Assembly: GCA_946645735.1 (NCBI GenBank)
Contig: CAMPCK010000086.1
Location: forward strand, 1 to 5,241
From: an uncultured Clostridia bacterium
GTDB lineage: Bacteria > Bacillota_A > Clostridia > Peptostreptococcales > Anaerovoracaceae
DNA length: 5,241 bases
Reading direction: 5' to 3'
Shown here: positions 5,183 through 5,241 of the stretch, one piece after another
Position numbering within the stretch: position 1 is the first letter of the stretch
How the letters are laid out: each line of letters begins with the position of its first letter
Program-made: the position numbers and the translations under genes
Notes under the pieces: generated by a model
What the model was told of the DNA's origin: nothing
Databases searched by the model: none
Seen by the model: only the letters and a program-made list of their open reading frames with translations

Positions 5183-5241
5183 AAACAAATCAGGGGATTG
5201 TCGAAAAAAGATCATACAACTAGAAATCGTTTTTTTTTTTT
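5183..5241. other. AT-rich right edge with one Spo0A-box-like site and a terminal T-run
   Basis: The array rhythm is lost here. TTGTCGAAA at 5198-5206 matches the Spo0A box core TGTCGAA exactly, but is out of phase with the upstream boxes. Twelve T (5230-5241) end the window with no hairpin directly before them, so I do not call a terminator. No coding frame is supported. Confidence 0.45.

Noticed and set aside
5009..5215. Minus-strand open frame of 68 residues in the repeat array
   Set aside because: No Shine-Dalgarno site before its ATG, and it lies across repeat boxes whose spacing is not a multiple of three in every unit, so protein coding would not explain the pattern.
4819..5241. Chromosomal origin of replication
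   Set aside because: Box similarity to DnaA sites is suggestive, but no dnaA, dnaN, rpmH or gyrB gene is in view and every box deviates from the usual consensus. Kept as one hypothesis, not as a feature.

Overview
The window looks like a chromosomal segment from a low-to-mid GC Firmicute. The signs are Shine-Dalgarno sites close to AGGAGG, sigma-A-type promoters with 17-base spacers, an intrinsic terminator with a T-run, and the protein families present. A Clostridia / Lachnospiraceae host such as Butyrivibrio is my best guess. That is an inference from style, not from a marker gene. There are six credible protein genes, no tRNA or rRNA, no CRISPR array and no transposase.

Layout. Bases 1-213 hold no gene, only the terminator (171-200) of the first leftward gene. 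At 214-1107 (minus) lies a trypsin-fold serine protease with a complete His-Asp-Ser triad and no export signal. At 1240-1809 (plus) lies a cysteine-cluster protein of the YkgJ type. These two genes are divergent and have good back-to-back promoters in a 132-base gap. The cysteine-cluster gene then converges, with only 19 bases between stop codons, on a leftward three-gene membrane operon. In transcription order the operon encodes a single-pass anchored protein (3845-3210), a 171-residue multi-pass protein (3213-2698) and an EamA/DMT-type transporter (2701-1829). Both junctions in the operon are 4-base ATGA overlaps, so translation is probably coupled and the three products may act together at the membrane. 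Divergent from the operon is a YwaF/TIGR02206-like membrane protein (4001-4786, plus) with a strong promoter, a strong ribosome site and its own terminator hairpin (4802-4820).

The most unusual part is the gene-free right end (about 4819-5241). By eye it resolves into four degenerate tandem units of 91-92 bases. Each unit carries three related short boxes (GTCGATAA-like, TCCACCAAA-like and GTCGAAAA/GTGGACAA-like) at about 30-base steps. Seen on one strand or the other, the boxes are variants of one 9-mer, roughly SGTSGAHAW, which resembles both the DnaA box and the Spo0A box. The second and third boxes of a unit form inverted repeats able to make hairpins. What the array does cannot be told from the sequence. 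A protein-binding array, a transposon-end or replication element, or a folded repeat RNA are all open. The window ends in twelve T.
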